Part shown: in pieces, positions 7,529 through 8,184 of the stretch
Layout: each line of letters starts with the position of its first letter
Position numbering within the stretch: position 1 is the first letter of the stretch
From: an uncultured Opitutia bacterium
GTDB taxonomy: Bacteria; Verrucomicrobiota; Verrucomicrobiia; Opitutales; UBA953
Direction of reading: 5' to 3'
Length of the DNA stretch: 8,184 nt
Assembly (NCBI GenBank): GCA_903895475.1
Contig: CAITUF010000227.1
Coordinates: forward strand, 1-8,184
Program-made: the position numbers and the translations under genes
Notes under the pieces: generated by a model
Databases searched by the model: none
Seen by the model: only the letters and a program-made list of their open reading frames with translations
Told to the model about the DNA's origin: nothing

Positions 7529-8184
7529 ATGCCTAAACTCGCTTTCATCGGTTCCGGACGCATGGCAGGCGCCATGGTCCAGGGCCTCCTTCGTTCGGGC
7601 GCCTGCGCCCCGGCCGACATCACTGTCATCGGCGGCAACGACTCCACCGCCGCCGATCTGTCCAAGGCCACCGGCGTCCGCGTGGCTGCCACCCCGGCGG
7701 AACTTCTTGTCGGCGTCGACGCAGTCGTGCTCGCCTGCAAGCCACAGCAGTTCGCCGAGCTCGATAAGTCCTACGCCTCGCTCGCGCAGGGTAAACTCGT
7801 GCTCTCCATCCTCGCTGGCACGCGCCTCGCGACCATCGGCGCCTTTTTCTCGTCCGCCCGTAACGTCGCCCGCGCCATGCCCAACACTCCAGGCGCGGTC
7901 GGGCAGGGCATCAGCGCACGTTGCTCGGCGACTCCGCTTGCTGCGACCGATGCCCAGATCGTCGACGCAATCCTCTCGGGTCTCGGACCAGTCATCGAAC
8001 TTCCGGAAACAATGTTCGATGCCGTCACGGCCGTCTCCGGTAGTGGCCCGGGCTTCTTCTTTGAATACGTCGCCGCCTATGAACAAGCTGCGGTTGGCTT
8101 AGGCTTCACGCCCGAGCAGGCCAAGTTACTAGTCCGCCAGACTTTCAGCGGTTCGCTGGCCTTGTTGGCCGTGACCGGCGAGAC
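7529..8184 (+). CDS. proC: Pyrroline-5-carboxylate reductase (C-terminus cut off by window edge)
   Basis: The first 218 codons of ProC, open to the right edge; about 50 residues are missing from the usual length of around 270. The enzyme reduces 1-pyrroline-5-carboxylate to proline with NAD(P)H, the last step of proline synthesis, in the cytosol. The N-terminal Rossmann fold opens MPKLAFIGSGRMAGAMVQGL with the G-x-G-x-M-A nucleotide motif (8-13). Next come ACKPQQ (69-74), ARAMPNTPGAVGQG (114-127) and the substrate-loop region TAVSGSGPGFFFEY (167-180), where Gly-Phe replaces the common Ala-Tyr after SGSGP. The dimerisation helices begin with TPEQAKLLVRQTFSGSLALL. The ATG starts two bases after the hemL stop, with no own promoter and no clear ribosome binding site, so it should be translated from the hemL transcript. 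Both products act on semialdehydes derived from glutamate. Confidence 0.97.
   Translation, partial: MPKLAFIGSGRMAGAMVQGLLRSGACAPADITVIGGNDSTAADLSKATGVRVAATPAELLVGVDAVVLACKPQQFAELDKSYASLAQGKLVLSILAGTRLATIGAFFSSARNVARAMPNTPGAVGQGISARCSATPLAATDAQIVDAILSGLGPVIELPETMFDAVTAVSGSGPGFFFEYVAAYEQAAVGLGFTPEQAKLLVRQTFSGSLALLAVTGE

Noticed and set aside
7436..8086. Open frame of 216 codons on the minus strand over the hemL end and proC
   Set aside because: The plus strand here encodes clear HemL and ProC motifs in uninterrupted frames; the reverse frame has none.

Overview
The window is GC-rich bacterial chromosome holding ordinary metabolic and housekeeping genes plus the edge of a polysaccharide-sulfate utilisation locus. 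Exported sulfatases of two kinds, weak or missing Shine-Dalgarno sequences before most starts, an aspartate-type (non-zinc) HemB and the look of DnaK together suggest a Verrucomicrobiota-like or related PVC-group organism. This lineage call is inference from gene content and needs a phylogeny. No rRNA, tRNA, CRISPR array, insertion sequence or integrase gene is visible.

Layout. Positions 1-3363 are all on the minus strand. Read in the direction of transcription they are hemB (3363-2353), a VF530-family small DNA-binding protein whose start overlaps the hemB stop (2353-2048), an arylsulfatase B-like exported sulfatase (1991-636), and, five bases further, a second exported sulfatase that runs off the left edge (630-1). 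A 210-bp divergent region (3364-3573) separates hemB from the plus-strand block: dnaK (3574-5502) with a strong intrinsic terminator (5525-5556), an unrecognised membrane-anchored Pro/Ala-rich protein (5619-6182), hemL (6249-7526), and proC (7529 to the right edge, truncated) two bases after hemL.

How the genes relate. HemL makes 5-aminolevulinate and HemB condenses two of them into porphobilinogen, so two tetrapyrrole steps of the C5 pathway flank dnaK on opposite strands. ProC handles the other glutamate semialdehyde (glutamate-5-semialdehyde/pyrroline-5-carboxylate) and appears co-transcribed with hemL. The two sulfatases probably remove sulfate esters from polysaccharides in the periplasm or outside the cell. 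DnaK stands alone, without grpE, dnaJ or hrcA beside it.

I found no convincing new multi-gene system. The points most worth a second look are the hemB/VF530 translational overlap with a Gly-rich VF530 tail, two mutually exclusive hairpins in the hemB leader, a two-part motif shared by two intergenic regions, and the unrecognised 187-residue protein.
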